Source: Strigamia acuminata
Lineage: Eukaryota > Arthropoda > Chilopoda > Geophilomorpha > Linotaeniidae
Direction of reading: 5' to 3'
Assembly (NCBI GenBank): GCA_949358305.1
Contig: OX442314.1
Span: 19,523,060 to 19,587,059 of the forward strand
Length of the DNA: 64,000 bases
The notes under the pieces were generated by a model. That model did not search any database. It was not told the origin of the DNA and saw nothing but the letters and a program-made list of their open reading frames with translations. The position numbers were made by a program, and so were the translations under genes. Below, one piece after another: positions 1 to 16,714 of the stretch; the stretch's first letter is position 1, and each line of letters begins with the position of its first letter.

Positions 1-6176
<6,176 letters not shown>

Positions 6177-6807
6177 CTTTGCTGGTACGATGAACTTATC
6201 TTATAACTTTTTGGACATAAATGACCTATCTGTCAATGGAAATATGGCGCTGTTTGCACCAAAATACCACCCTTCTTTGGCTCACCCCCCCAACGGCAAC
6301 ATGACAAAGGGGAAATAGTCATACTTTGATCTGCTCATGCGCAGAATTTGCGGTTCTTGCTAAAAAATTAAAATCAAGAGCATTTCCGGTATTGGTTAGT
6401 TTTATTACAATTTTTCGTGAAGTAATTGTTTTTTTTTTTTTGTCTAAAATATGACAAACGAAAAAAAAGGTTTAAAATTTATAAATTTTTTTTTAAATTA
6501 ATAATTTTTTATAAACCGATATTTTCCTTTATATTTTTTAATTATCAATCATCGAGAAATTAAATAAAGAAACAGTAAAAAACGAAGTTTTGTCGGAAAT
6601 TTGTTCTTATTGGTGTTGTAATTCACTCGTAGAGCTACCGTAATCGGATAGTAGTTTTCGGTTTCGTTGTTGTATTCCTCGCTGAGTGTGACGTCACCAG
6701 TGTGATTTTAAGCCACTTCCGTTTGTACAGGTACATGTGATCTAGCCTTAATTTCTGATGTCCCGGAATGAATTAAATTTTGATTACCTTTGCTTTGTGT
6801 TTCTTAG
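6177..6807. promoter_or_regulatory. Shared head-to-head promoter of Mi-2 and mib2, with mib2 5'UTR intron
   Basis: The two start codons are 646 bases apart and face away from each other. Visible motifs: a full CRE palindrome TGACGTCA at 6689-6696, an ETS-like ACTTCCG at 6715-6721, another ETS-like TTTCCGGT near 6383, a YY1-like AATATGGCGCTG near 6241, and a half NRF1-type site ATGCGCA near 6336. No TATA box is obvious, as expected for broadly expressed genes. A 77-base 5'UTR intron is predicted at 6731-6807 (CAG/GTACAT donor, pyrimidine-rich TTTCTTAG acceptor). Transcription start sites are inferred only. Confidence 0.6.
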
Positions 6808-6819
6808 ATGACGAATTAA
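6808..6819 (+). other. Three-codon upstream ORF in the mib2 leader
   Basis: Immediately after the predicted leader acceptor, ATG ACG AAT TAA encodes Met-Thr-Asn-stop. It ends three bases before the mib2 ATG at 6823 and is in the same frame. Such a minimal uORF can affect initiation at the main start; whether it is translated is unknown. Its first ATG abuts the splice junction. Confidence 0.5.
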
Positions 6820-6822
6820 CTG

Positions 6823-9800
6823 ATGCAACGGTCTGCAGACATCGAGGTTGGTTTGCGAGTTGTCCGCGGATCCGATTGGAAATGGGGCAACCAGGATGAC
6901 GGTGAAGGACATGTTGGTACAGTAGTTGAGATAGGAAAACCCGGCAGTTCCACTTCTCCGGACAAAACTGTGGTTGTTCAGTGGGATTCAGGTTCCCGAA
7001 CAAATTACAGAGTCGGCTATCAAGGTGCTTACGACCTACGAATTCTAGATAATGCACCGATCGGTAAGGAAAAACGAGGCGGGATTTTTGCACGCAAACA
7101 TTAAATCAATTTCTAATCGAAATTTTACGTAAAAACAAGATTTCGTACAATTTTATTTGTATTTCAAGGTGTTAAACATCCGAATATTATCTGTGACGCT
7201 TGTCGAAAGCATGGAATTCCCGGGATACGATGGAAATGTTCACGATGTTACGACTTCGACTTGTGCACACACTGTTACATGGCAGACAAACACGATCTGG
7301 CGCATCCATTTGTGCGAATTGAAACAGCGTCATCAGTCGGGTTAGTATTTTGCCGAATGTTTCGTGTTTCCAAAGACTTAATTTTAATTTTTTAATTTTC
7401 TAATTTTCGGGTTAAAAGAGTGGAAATGCTTATAAGAGCTGGTGCTTTGAAAATACAGGCTAAAGGAATTTTCGTGGGCGCTAAAGTCGTACGAGGACCC
7501 GATTGGGACTGGGGAAACCAAGATGGTTTGTATTTGACGATATTAACATGAATATTTTAGTTGATTAATTTTTTTTTTTTTTTTTTTTTAAAAGGGGGAG
7601 ACAGTAAAACTGGTCGTGTGATAGACATTCGTGGTTGGGATAATGAGTCGGGACGCAGTGTTGCTAATGTAACGTGGACATCTGGCTCTACAAACGTGTA
7701 TCGGCTCGGTCATAAGGGAAAAGTCGATTTAAAATATATTCAAGAAGCGTCCGGAGGATTTTATTACAGAGATCATTTACCCACTTTAGGTTTGCAAATT
7801 TTACGGCCGATTTTAGCGTTTAATTTATTTAATTTTATTTTTTTTTAGGTGATATTGTTGAACAGCAAGCTGCGAGATCAATTACGTATAAACACACTTC
7901 GTTCAGCGTTGGCGACAAAGTAAAAGTCTTATTGGACGTGGAGATGTTAAAAGGCATGCAGGAAGGACATGGTGGATGGAATCCACGAATGGCAGAAGTT
8001 AGTTGAAATGTTTTAATTCGAAAACTTTCAGATTTAATTGTTTGTTTTTTTGCAGTACGTTGGAAAAATCGGAACTGTGCACCGCGTCACTGAACGAGGC
8101 GATATAAGAGTGCAATACGAAGGCTGCAACAACCGGTGGACATTTCATCCAGCAGCTTTAGCCAAAGTTGTATTTCATACGTTAAAAACTTGCAGTGCGT
8201 AACATTGCAATTGCAAAATTAAATTTCAGATTAATACTTTTGCTGTTGGGGACATTGTAAGAATACTAGACGACATGGTAAAAGTGAAAGAACTACAGAA
8301 AGGTCATGGAGAATGGATTGACATCATGAAAAATGTAAAAGATTTATTATAAATTTATTATTATTATATTATTTTTATTATATTCAGGTGTTGGGCAAAA
8401 CCGGTAAAGTTATAAAAGTTTATTCCGATGGCGATCTCAGAGTGAATGTCGAAGGACAGACATGGACTTTTAATCCTTTAACGGTAATTGCCATACCCGG
8501 TTCGGCAGCTGAACTGAGCAATACGATGACAGCTAACGAGAGAGAGGAACACACTAGTAAATACAAATTCTTAATTTATTTCTATTAGAAATTGTGATTT
8601 AATTGATTTTTGTGTCATTTCTAGATCCATTTACATCGTTAATATCTCAGTTTTTGGAACAACATTTGGAAAGCACGACTGTTGACAGATTAGTGCGAGA
8701 AGCGGCTCAGGGTCACATCGATGTTATAAAGGAGTTATTACAAAAATTTCCGGAAAAGGTAACAAAAATTTAATGTTTGTTTACTCATTATTTATTAACC
8801 TAGACATAATATTACATCGTTTATAGGTCGATACCAAGAGTTCTGGGAAAACAGCTTTACAAGTAGCTAGTCATCAAGGCCATCTTGAAATTGTAGCATT
8901 ACTGTTAGCATGTAATGCGAATTTAGAGATTCAAGATGATGATGGTGATACAGCTTTACATTATTCTGCATTTGGGTACTTAATATAATGATTTTACTTT
9001 TTGAAAAAGACACTTTTTTTAAAAATTATCTTTTTTTTAGAAATCAGCCAGACGTTATGAATACACTATTACAAAAAGGTGCAAATATTGATGCGGTGAA
9101 CAAAGGCCATTGCAGTACATTACATGTTGCAGTCAACAAGCAACACATTGAATGTGTTCGAGTTTTATTAAGGCAAAATTGTAATATAAACATACAGGTA
9201 AGCGGTTACTTGAAAATTAACTATTAAACAGCAGATAGTTTAATTCGTACGTTGATTTAGGATTCATATGGTGACACTGCTCTTCACGATGCCATTGGAA
9301 AAGAAAATTTAGAGATTATAGATTTATTAGTAGAAGAACCAAGAATTGATTTCTCATTACGGAACAAAAGAGGTTTCAACGTTCTACATCACGCTTCATT
9401 AAAAGGAAACAACTAGTAATATAAAACAGATAAAATGTACATCAAATTTTACATTTTTTTTATGTTATCGAATTAGTGCTGCAGAATGTCTTTTGACACG
9501 ATCACGACAAATCGTTGATGTGAAAAAGGATGATGGTTTCGCAGCATTGCATTTAGCAGCTCTTAACGGCCATCGTCTGGTCGCCGAGACGCTTTTAACG
9601 CAGGTTTAAAGGAGTTTTAACTCGATGGTTAAAAGATTATTTAATTTTTTGTATTTTTTAATCTGATTAGGGTCAATGCGAAATCGATATCCGCAATAAC
9701 CGTAAACAAACGCCTTTGTTACTCGCCATCAGTCAAGGGCATATGTCTTTAGTCGAGTTATTGGTCACGATGGGTGCTCACGTTAATGCAGAAGATGAGG

Positions 9801-10704
9801 ACGGAGATAATGGATTACATATCGCTCTAATGCGGCTTTCACAGGGAACAACCGCTGAAAAATCTGACGGTGAAGCTCCAGCAATACAAGCAGTAAGAGT
9901 TTATTTTAAAAAAAAAAAATTTAAAAAAATATTTTTATATATTTTTATTCAAATTTTGTAGATATTAACAGATATTGTAAACAAAGGAGTAGAAGCAAAC
10001 GCATTTTTGGCAATCGCCTGCTTTTTGATTCAAGAAAACACCGACCTCAGTCATCATAATCATAAAGGAAAAACACCGGTAGATTTAGTTGCAATTTCAG
10101 AAGTTAGAGATGTAATCAATTATCATTCATCACTTCAAGCGTAAGTTAAACGTTAAACCATTAAAGGTTTGTACTTATTAACTTTGTATTTTAGTGCTCA
10201 AGCTGAATCTGTCGAAGATACAACAGTTGTTAGTGAATCTAGTCCATTGGAAGCTATACCAGCTGAACAGGAGTGTTACATTTGTTCCGAAGTACCAGCA
10301 AATATCATTTTTGAACCCTGCGGTCATCAAGTTACGTGCGAAGATTGCTGCGTTCGTATGAAAAAATGCATTAGCTGTCAGTCGGCTATTTTGCAAAAGG
10401 TCTCCGCTGGAATTGGTAATGTCTAGCAACTTGAACGAAATAAAAAAGGATAATATTTTGTATTGTTTTCTTAGGTGGACGACCTGCACCAATTAAACAC
10501 CGGCAAGCTAGTTCTGAGCGATTACGCTATTTAGAAAGCAAAATACAGGAGATCGAGGAAGCGCACAGCTGTTCGATATGCATGGAGCGTCGCCGCAATG
10601 TTGCCTTTTTGTGTGGACACGGAGCTTGTGTGATATGTGCTCAGACTCTAAGAACGTGCCACATGTGTCGGAAACCAATTACCAAGAAGATTAATTTATA
10701 CTAA
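6823..10704 (+). CDS. mib2: Mind bomb 2 (MIB2) E3 ubiquitin-protein ligase
   Basis: RING-type E3 ligase; MIB proteins ubiquitinate Notch ligands to drive their endocytosis. Exons: 6823-7063, 7169-7340, 7419-7525, 7595-7789, 7849-7997, 8056-8166, 8230-8334, 8388-8556, 8625-8758, 8827-8975, 9041-9197, 9261-9415, 9477-9603, 9671-9892, 9962-10140, 10195-10415, 10475-10704. They total 2,823 bases, 940 residues plus stop, every junction in phase. Order: MIB/HERC2 domain (6-75), ZZ zinc finger (84-135, CDACRKHG and [11 protein letters not shown]), second MIB/HERC2 (150-225), two MIB repeats (240-405), ankyrin repeats (about 430-770), RING1 (C818-C852), RING2 (C897-C929), ending KKINLY. Only two RINGs, and close agreement with human MIB2 at the N-terminus, favour MIB2 over MIB1. 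Length matches the family. The 7525/7595 acceptor is preceded by a long T run. No disruption seen. Confidence 0.94.
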
Positions 10705-11833
10705 TTTCTTGTGCTCTCCGTGTGAAATCGCGCCATTTTATCATCCCATCATTTTAATTTCATAAAACTGTGATTGCATTATTTGCTGTGCTTAATGTTT
10801 TGTAGTGGTGGAAACAGCAACCATATATATCAGTTTACTCCACGTGTGACGGTAAGTTAATAGCTGTTTTGCTGAAATCTCTTTGAAAATATATTCACAG
10901 TTTAAAACAAATACGTTTTGATTATTTGAAACTGATAAAATTTTTTTTTTTCATTGCCATATTTATCTTGTCGTACCTGACAAAAATTTATGTTTATTTC
11001 TTTAAAAACACCACTTTATTTCATTGTAATTATTTCAGAACAATAGATCTTTTATTTATTAATACAAATGTAGCTTAATAACCTTTTTATACAGTTTTTT
11101 TTATATTTATGTAAAAATTTAACGCAAAAAATATGAAATTCGTTTATTTTTTTTGTTCTAAATTATAATGTTTGAGCAAGTCGGTTCGAAGTGTGGCCTA
11201 TGCTAATTGTACAATATTTTTCTAAAGAAAGATTACACACACAAACAATTAATGTATTGCTGCTCTAGCTCTGTCACTTTTAATTCATGTATTCGTTGCC
11301 CTTTTTTAATCCGCATCTTTGTGATTGGAAATCATGTCAACTGTAATAATTTTTTTTCTCGATGTTCCATTTCTTGTGTGTGATTTCGGTGTAAAGCAAA
11401 ATATTAAGCTAATTAATATCTTCATTTCAATTAATTATGATACATTTGATGTATTTTTGAACGTAAAATATATTGCAATCGATTTCACTTGAAGGAGAGT
11501 ATTTTTTTTTCTTCAGAAATTTAACATCCAAATTTAGTCACTAATTTTACTCAAGAAAATCCAGAAAAAAAATTCAATACTTTGAAAAACAAATGAATAT
11601 GCAAAAATAGGAGCTATAGTTTTCATCCAACTCGCTAGATGGTACCACTATAGTTTATAACGAGTCAAAAATAAGTTTACCCACAAATTAACCAGAATCA
11701 AGTTGAGGAAATTCTTTCTGTAGTGATCCAACAGGATGTAATAATATTGTTTCCATCACAAAATTTGGTTTAAATACACGTTGAAATATGAAAACACATC
11801 TACAGGTGTTACTGTTTATATTTCAATTTGTCT
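10705..11833 (+). other. mib2 3'UTR and downstream flank
   Basis: AT-rich, no supported ORF. The 3'UTR must begin at 10705, but no AATAAA close to the stop was found, so the end is not called. A consensus splice donor (ACG/GTAAGT) occurs at 10851, so some transcripts could splice within the 3'UTR. Nothing else recognised. Confidence 0.4.
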
Positions 11834-11874
11834 ACTAGATGCGAGGGGTGCGACAATCAGAATCTGCTTGTCAG

Positions 11875-12090
11875 AGATTCGAATCTTCTTTGGGATTCGA
11901 AAGATTCGGATGGGATTCGGAAAGATTCGGAAAGATTCGGGGGATTCGGCTGGGATTCGGGGGGATTCGGATAGATTCGGGGGATTCGGGGGGATTCGAA
12001 TGAGATTCGGGGAGATTCGGATGGGATTCGGTGGGATTCGGCGGGATTCGGTGGGATTCGGCGGGATTCGGATGGGATTCAGAAAGATTC
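11875..12090 (+). repeat. GATTCG minisatellite, array 1
   Basis: Nineteen GATTCG cores, all in one orientation, alternating GGGATTCGG and AAAGATTCGG with a period near 10-11 bases. It lies inside the hAT-like element. Long ORFs here on both strands are products of the repeat. Confidence 0.9.
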
Positions 12091-12339
12091 ATATAATTTT
12101 TTTCAAATAAATTTAGTGAAGTGGGAATGTTTTTTTATTTTAATTTTAACTCTTAGTGAAATGTGGTAAAATACGAGGTAAAATAGCACGCAATCAAATG
12201 CAATCACAATTGCGAACAATGATGAATTCCGGGCTCGATTCCGGGATTAATTTGAAGTTCGCGCTAAATCATAAATGCGCATGCGCAGATACCGCGCAGC
12301 GAGGTGCGCAGGTATAATTTCTTCCGATGATGATTTTAC

Positions 12340-12387
12340 GGACAATTTCAAGGACAATTTCAAGGACAATTTCAAGGACAATTTCAA
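12340..12387 (+). repeat. 12-bp tandem repeat, four perfect copies
   Basis: The unit GGACAATTTCAA is repeated four times without error, followed by a partial GGAA. It sits between the two GATTCG arrays. Identity of copies suggests recent expansion. Confidence 0.95.
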
Positions 12388-12468
12388 GGAAGTTTCTTTT
12401 AAAAATATTATTACATTTTTTAATCATAAATTTTGTTTTTATTTATCTCGATTTGTATACAACTTAAA

Positions 12469-12587
12469 GATTCGAGATTCGAAGATTCGGTGGGATTCGG
12501 AAAGATTCGGGTGGGATTCGGAAAGATTCGGGTGGGATTCGGAAAGATTCGGGCGGGATTCGGAAGCCATTGTCAGAGATTCGGTCG
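12469..12587 (+). repeat. GATTCG minisatellite, array 2
   Basis: Eleven GATTCG cores in the same orientation as array 1, mostly a higher-order unit of about 21 bases (GGGATTCGGAAAGATTCGGG). It runs into the right subterminal motif of the element. Confidence 0.9.
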
Positions 12588-12611
12588 AATGTCGCCCCCC
12601 TCGACTAGATG

Positions 12612-13817
12612 GCAGCGCTGTAGATGAAATCAATGTTTTTCCTAGTATACTACATTCCGGGTAATAGAACCAGCTGGTTGGTGTTATTACACGCAAGCTT
12701 CAACGTGGTGTGCTAGCCTATGCAAATGGTTACTTAATAATCTGACAACCAGTTTGGGAAAAACCTTGTTTATACATTTGGAAACATTTTAGAAGGGAAT
12801 TAGAATGCGTGTCCATTGACAACTGTTTGCGGAAGAGATTTGATATTCATCACTCCAGTGACAGGTAAAAGAAAAAAATGTTTGACACTTGATACGATCG
12901 TTTCTGTTGAGTTATTTCGCACAACTTTTAAGAACTTAGAAAATTTTATGTGAAAATGTACGAAATCGAATACGTAACATCGCTAAAACAACCGTTTGAG
13001 TGTTTTTGTTTTGTTTTTGCCAGTAAAAACTGGATTTTTGAATTTTTTATGTAAACTAAACTTTATTATACTATAATAATTTTATACAACATCTTAAAAG
13101 GTAAATTCGTTATGATTCATTCAAGTTTTTTTAAATTTAATTTAAAATCGTAACAATCCCAACATTGTAGCGCCATTACCCATTACTTATCTGTCAATGA
13201 ATTAACGTGCTAAATCCAACCAATGTCATTACTACAGTACTTAAATTGTAGCAGTATAGGTGAATTTCCATACACAGTGTGCCGGTATTGATTTACAATA
13301 TGTTCGAGGAATCTGTGGGTAATCATTGAAAGGCTACTATTTTACTCTTGATTTATAATTTTTTCTACAGTAATAACTCAGACAATTAATAAAAACCATC
13401 TAAAATTAACGACTACCGGTAATAAATAAAAATGAAACACTTTTTATGACTACTCCCTGTACTATTTTCCAGTTTTGGATTAAACCCTCTGGGAGACCCT
13501 AGTCGCACGCACTCTGAAGGCCCTCGTCGTAATGTGAAATGGTGTTGCTGTGTAACAACTAACAATATATAGATTTAGGCCGGTAGGCGTAACAGACCGA
13601 GTATAGTGTGTACACCAATTACCAATCAGACCGGCAGGGCGCTGAAATCGCATGCAGAGATTATTAAATTAACTGCTGTCTATGAACATAAACACAAACG
13701 TAATTAACGGACAATAGAGGCCTCTAAAGCCCATACCTGTGGTGAGTGGTGTTATTGGGATTTGAGTTGAGGGTTCCATTTATTGACATTCTATTATAAC
13801 TTAAATGTACACTAAAA
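12612..13817. other. Intergenic, no gene seen
   Basis: AT-rich DNA with no ORF I can support and no clear element boundaries. A moderately GC-richer patch near 13480-13650 has no recognised content. Confidence 0.4.
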
Positions 13818-13980
13818 CAGCACTTCTGAAACTATGTAATGTAGCAGACCAGCAATTGTTGTGGAACGGGAACCGAACATTGCTCTACTAACAAATAAAA
13901 CTGTATAATCTTTGCATTTCAACGGTAAGGTGGCGAACAAGCAGCCTCGTGCTCGCGGACCACCACTTTGAGAAGCGCTG
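13818..13980. mobile_element. Short hAT-like MITE
   Basis: Left end CAGCACTTCTGAAAC (13818) pairs with right end TTTGAGAAGCGCTG (ending 13980), whose complement begins CAGCGCTTCTCAAAG. That resembles hAT ends of the CAGTGGTTCTCAAA type. I could not find a matching 8-bp flanking duplication, so it is either old or the boundary is slightly off. Confidence 0.5.
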
Positions 13981-15476
13981 TACAGGGTCGGAAACACAAA
14001 TCTCCCCCCCCCCCAAAAAAAAAATGTTTAATTTAAAAAAGTCTAAAAAATATACTTTATATTATTTTATTTATATTTATAACCGCGCGAAATTCAAAAC
14101 GCGTTCTAATTAAATCTAGAAAGAAGCGGTTCGTAATATATTTTTTGTCACAAAGCTGTAAATGTTTATGCGACATCTTTTTGTGGGAAATGCAGATTTT
14201 TTGCAGATTTTTGTGGATTTTTTTCCGGCGGCCCTAAGCAACTGCTTGTTTTGCTTTTACGTAAATTCGGCCCTGGTGCTGTACTAAAAGAAACTGAACC
14301 ATACATTATTTTTTTGGTCTATTTGTGTGAAAATTTCAATAAATCGATGGACAAGTAGCCTATTATTGAAAGTGCAATGTGATTTCATCGTATTGTTTGT
14401 CGAGTCATTCAGCAAAACGATTTAAGCATTCCTTCTCAAAATGACCACGACTCTCCGCTTTTGCACGATTAATTCTTTTGAATTCCTCATTCGAGTGGCC
14501 AACTGCAACGCCAAAATGTTCGATCGGACTTCCGTCTGCATCTTATCCCTAATCAAGCCAAGTTTTTTATCGACATTACCAGTGATGTGGGCCCAGCAAT
14601 AAATTCCTATCGTATCATCAACAAAAAACATGAAAACATGCGAGTTTGATAAGCTATCAAGCTCTAGTCGACAAATGTGCAAACAACCACAAAAAAAGAA
14701 TGACACAAGTAATTAGTCGTGATTAAATTAACATTTTTTTTCGTGGTAATTACCAAGAAGTTTTTTAAATTCAGTTTAATTCGCTATCTTGGGTAATTTC
14801 CCAAAATAATTCCAGCATTTAAAGTGCTGCATGATAAAAGTGCAATTTGAGAACGTGTGAACTCGCAATTAATGCGTTTGTAAGTTAGATGACATGTATT
14901 GATGTTGTAAATCTGCATTACAGTAGTTTTGCTTCTGTTGACTTGTATTGTAATTTAGTGGATTCGTGTTTGTGTTTGTTGCTGTTGTGGATTTAATTTG
15001 CTTGTAAAAATCATATGATTGACTGATATTTAAAAATTTATTCATTGCACTTGAATTTTAGTTTAAATTAGATCAGATTTTGTATTGATTTATAGTGCAC
15101 ATAAAGTATTAACAATACCTAGTTAAATTACGTAGTAGTTCGTTTAAAATGTATTATGAAATGATTAATATATGGGGGAGCTAACCTAAAAAATTGATAT
15201 CACAACTTTTGGAAAGCTCTAGTTGGTGTTTTGCCAAAAAGCCACACTCATTTTCCTTGGATTGTCACAGTGCAGTTAACATTTAGAAAGATTTTTTTTC
15301 CCTCCCTTTGGGTAAATGTATGTTTCTAGAAACCTCTTTGCACTCTACAACTGTCGTCAATTTGATAGCATTAGTGTTATCCCAGTAACCATATTTTAGT
15401 TGAGTTTAAACTCAATTGCTTTGTGCGTGCTGACTGATGCGAATATTAAAAAAGCGTTTCTTTAGATTTATTTAAT
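13981..15476. other. Intergenic, no gene seen
   Basis: AT-rich. It starts with a C11 run (14004-14014) followed by an A run. One minus-strand ORF (14422-14706) has no recognisable domain and is not called. Confidence 0.4.
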
Positions 15477-15935
15477 TACCGTATATTCTCGCGTATAGTG
15501 CGAAATATTTATGTCAAAATTAGTCCCTGTGTTTGGGGGGGTCGCACTATACGCGCGTAATAAAAAAAAAACAAAAAAAAGAAACGTACATAATACGTTT
15601 TTGGACGTTTCGTATTTCGTCCGTATTACGTGCGCATTTTTTTGGTATATAAATTCGGCCATCGCTTACAACAATCGAATAATGCAAGAATTCAACAATC
15701 CAACAATCAAACCAACCGAAAAAACTATCCAAATGAAGGAAAAAGAATTTTTTGGATTTTTAAATTACCTTTCACCTAAATAAATAAACTTTTCTTTATC
15801 ATTTTTCCATTGTTGTGGCACACTACTAAGGTAACTCGCATTATACGCGCGTACACCACTTATTAGCAAAAATAGCGCCTAAAATGGGGGGGTCGCATTA
15901 TACGCGGGCCGCATTATACGCGAGGATATACGGTA
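15477..15935. mobile_element. MITE with TACCGTATATTCTCGCGTAT ends
   Basis: Left end TACCGTATATTCTCGCGTAT and right end ATACGCGAGGATATACGGTA are near-perfect inverted repeats, beginning and ending with TA as expected for a TA target. The CGCGTATA motif recurs inside each end next to G7 runs. The 90-codon internal ORF (15511-15783) has no recognisable transposase motif. The TACCGTAT start is shared with the element at 28596. Confidence 0.75.
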
Positions 15936-16084
15936 AATTTTTTTTTTTGGTTTTGTTTTTTAATTTTTTTATTACTTTTCTTTGAGCATTTTAAAAAAAA
16001 AAAAATTGCTGTATGGAAAATTTTGTTTAAAAGTATAATAGCTATCTTAATATATTATTTTTCCAAATGTGGCTTGTATTCGAC

Positions 16085-16714
16085 GAGGACCTAATTGGCG
16101 AGGGCCAGATGGGCAATATCTTATAAATCGCTTCCAAATTGGCAATAACCTTATTTGGCGCCGAATTTAAAATAATGTAATGTAATGATATTGGCGATAC
16201 TTATTTATTTTAATTTTATCTCAAATTGGCAATGAATGCAAATTGGCGATTGCACATTAATGTTTTGCGTACGTGAGACGTACATTTTGTGTATGTTGTG
16301 TGTAAAACAGTTTGCCTTATTAGAAGCAATTATTCCGAATTGATTCCGAATCGATTCCGTACAGCTAAAATGCTATGTATGTCGTGAAGTAATCAAGAAG
16401 TGCAAACACCTTCGTCGATTATTTGCCGAAAGTGCATTCATTACATTTTAGATCATTAGCAGTATGTGTCCTTTCATTAAATAAAATAAAAAATTCATAT
16501 CATTTATTCTTTATTGTTACTTCTTAAAAAATCACCACTTTGGGACAAAGTTTTTTAAAAATCGCCAATTTGGGACATTTTTTTTGCAGTCACCAATTTG
16601 AGAGAATATTGATTCTCAAAAATTTTATGTTTAATTACTTTAAAATCGCCAATTTGGAAGCTCGTCTATGCGGTCCCCATTTAATGGTTTTGACGCTCGC
16701 CAATTTGGTCCCTG
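16085..16714. mobile_element. Inverted-repeat element with arrays of AATTGGCGAT
   Basis: Left end GGACCTAATTGGCGAG (about 16087-16102) and right end CTCGCCAATTTGGTCC (16696-16711) are inverted with one mismatch. The left half carries repeated AATTGGC(G/A)AT in one direction (near 16133, 16190, 16224, 16240). The right half carries ATCGCCAATTTGG in the other (near 16530, 16561, 16591, 16646). No coding capacity recognised; target duplication not resolved. Confidence 0.6.

Larger units (their letters stand above)
11842..12603. mobile_element. hAT-like non-autonomous element (MITE), copy 1, with minisatellite core
   Basis: Ends are CGAGGGGTGCGACA (11842-11855) and TGTCGCCCCCCTCG (12590-12603), inverted with one mismatch. 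The element is flanked by a perfect 8-bp direct duplication ACTAGATG (11834-11841 and 12604-12611). An 8-bp duplication and GGGGTGC-type ends suit the hAT superfamily. TGTCAGAGATTCG occurs subterminally near both ends in the same orientation. The interior holds two arrays of GATTCG, a 12-bp tandem repeat and the NRF1-type palindrome TGCGCATGCGCA (12276-12287). No transposase is encoded, so it would depend on a helper elsewhere. Confidence 0.8.

Noticed and set aside
7157-7345. 62-codon plus ORF in mib2
   Set aside because: Out of frame with the ZZ zinc-finger exon that occupies the same bases.
11871-12092. Minus-strand ORF with NLSESHPNP-type repeats, and the opposing plus-strand ORF
   Set aside because: Both are translations of the GATTCG minisatellite inside a MITE; a repeat with few stops stays open on both strands.
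15511-15783. 90-codon plus ORF, possible transposase
   Set aside because: Inside a MITE, with no catalytic triad or DNA-binding motif visible.
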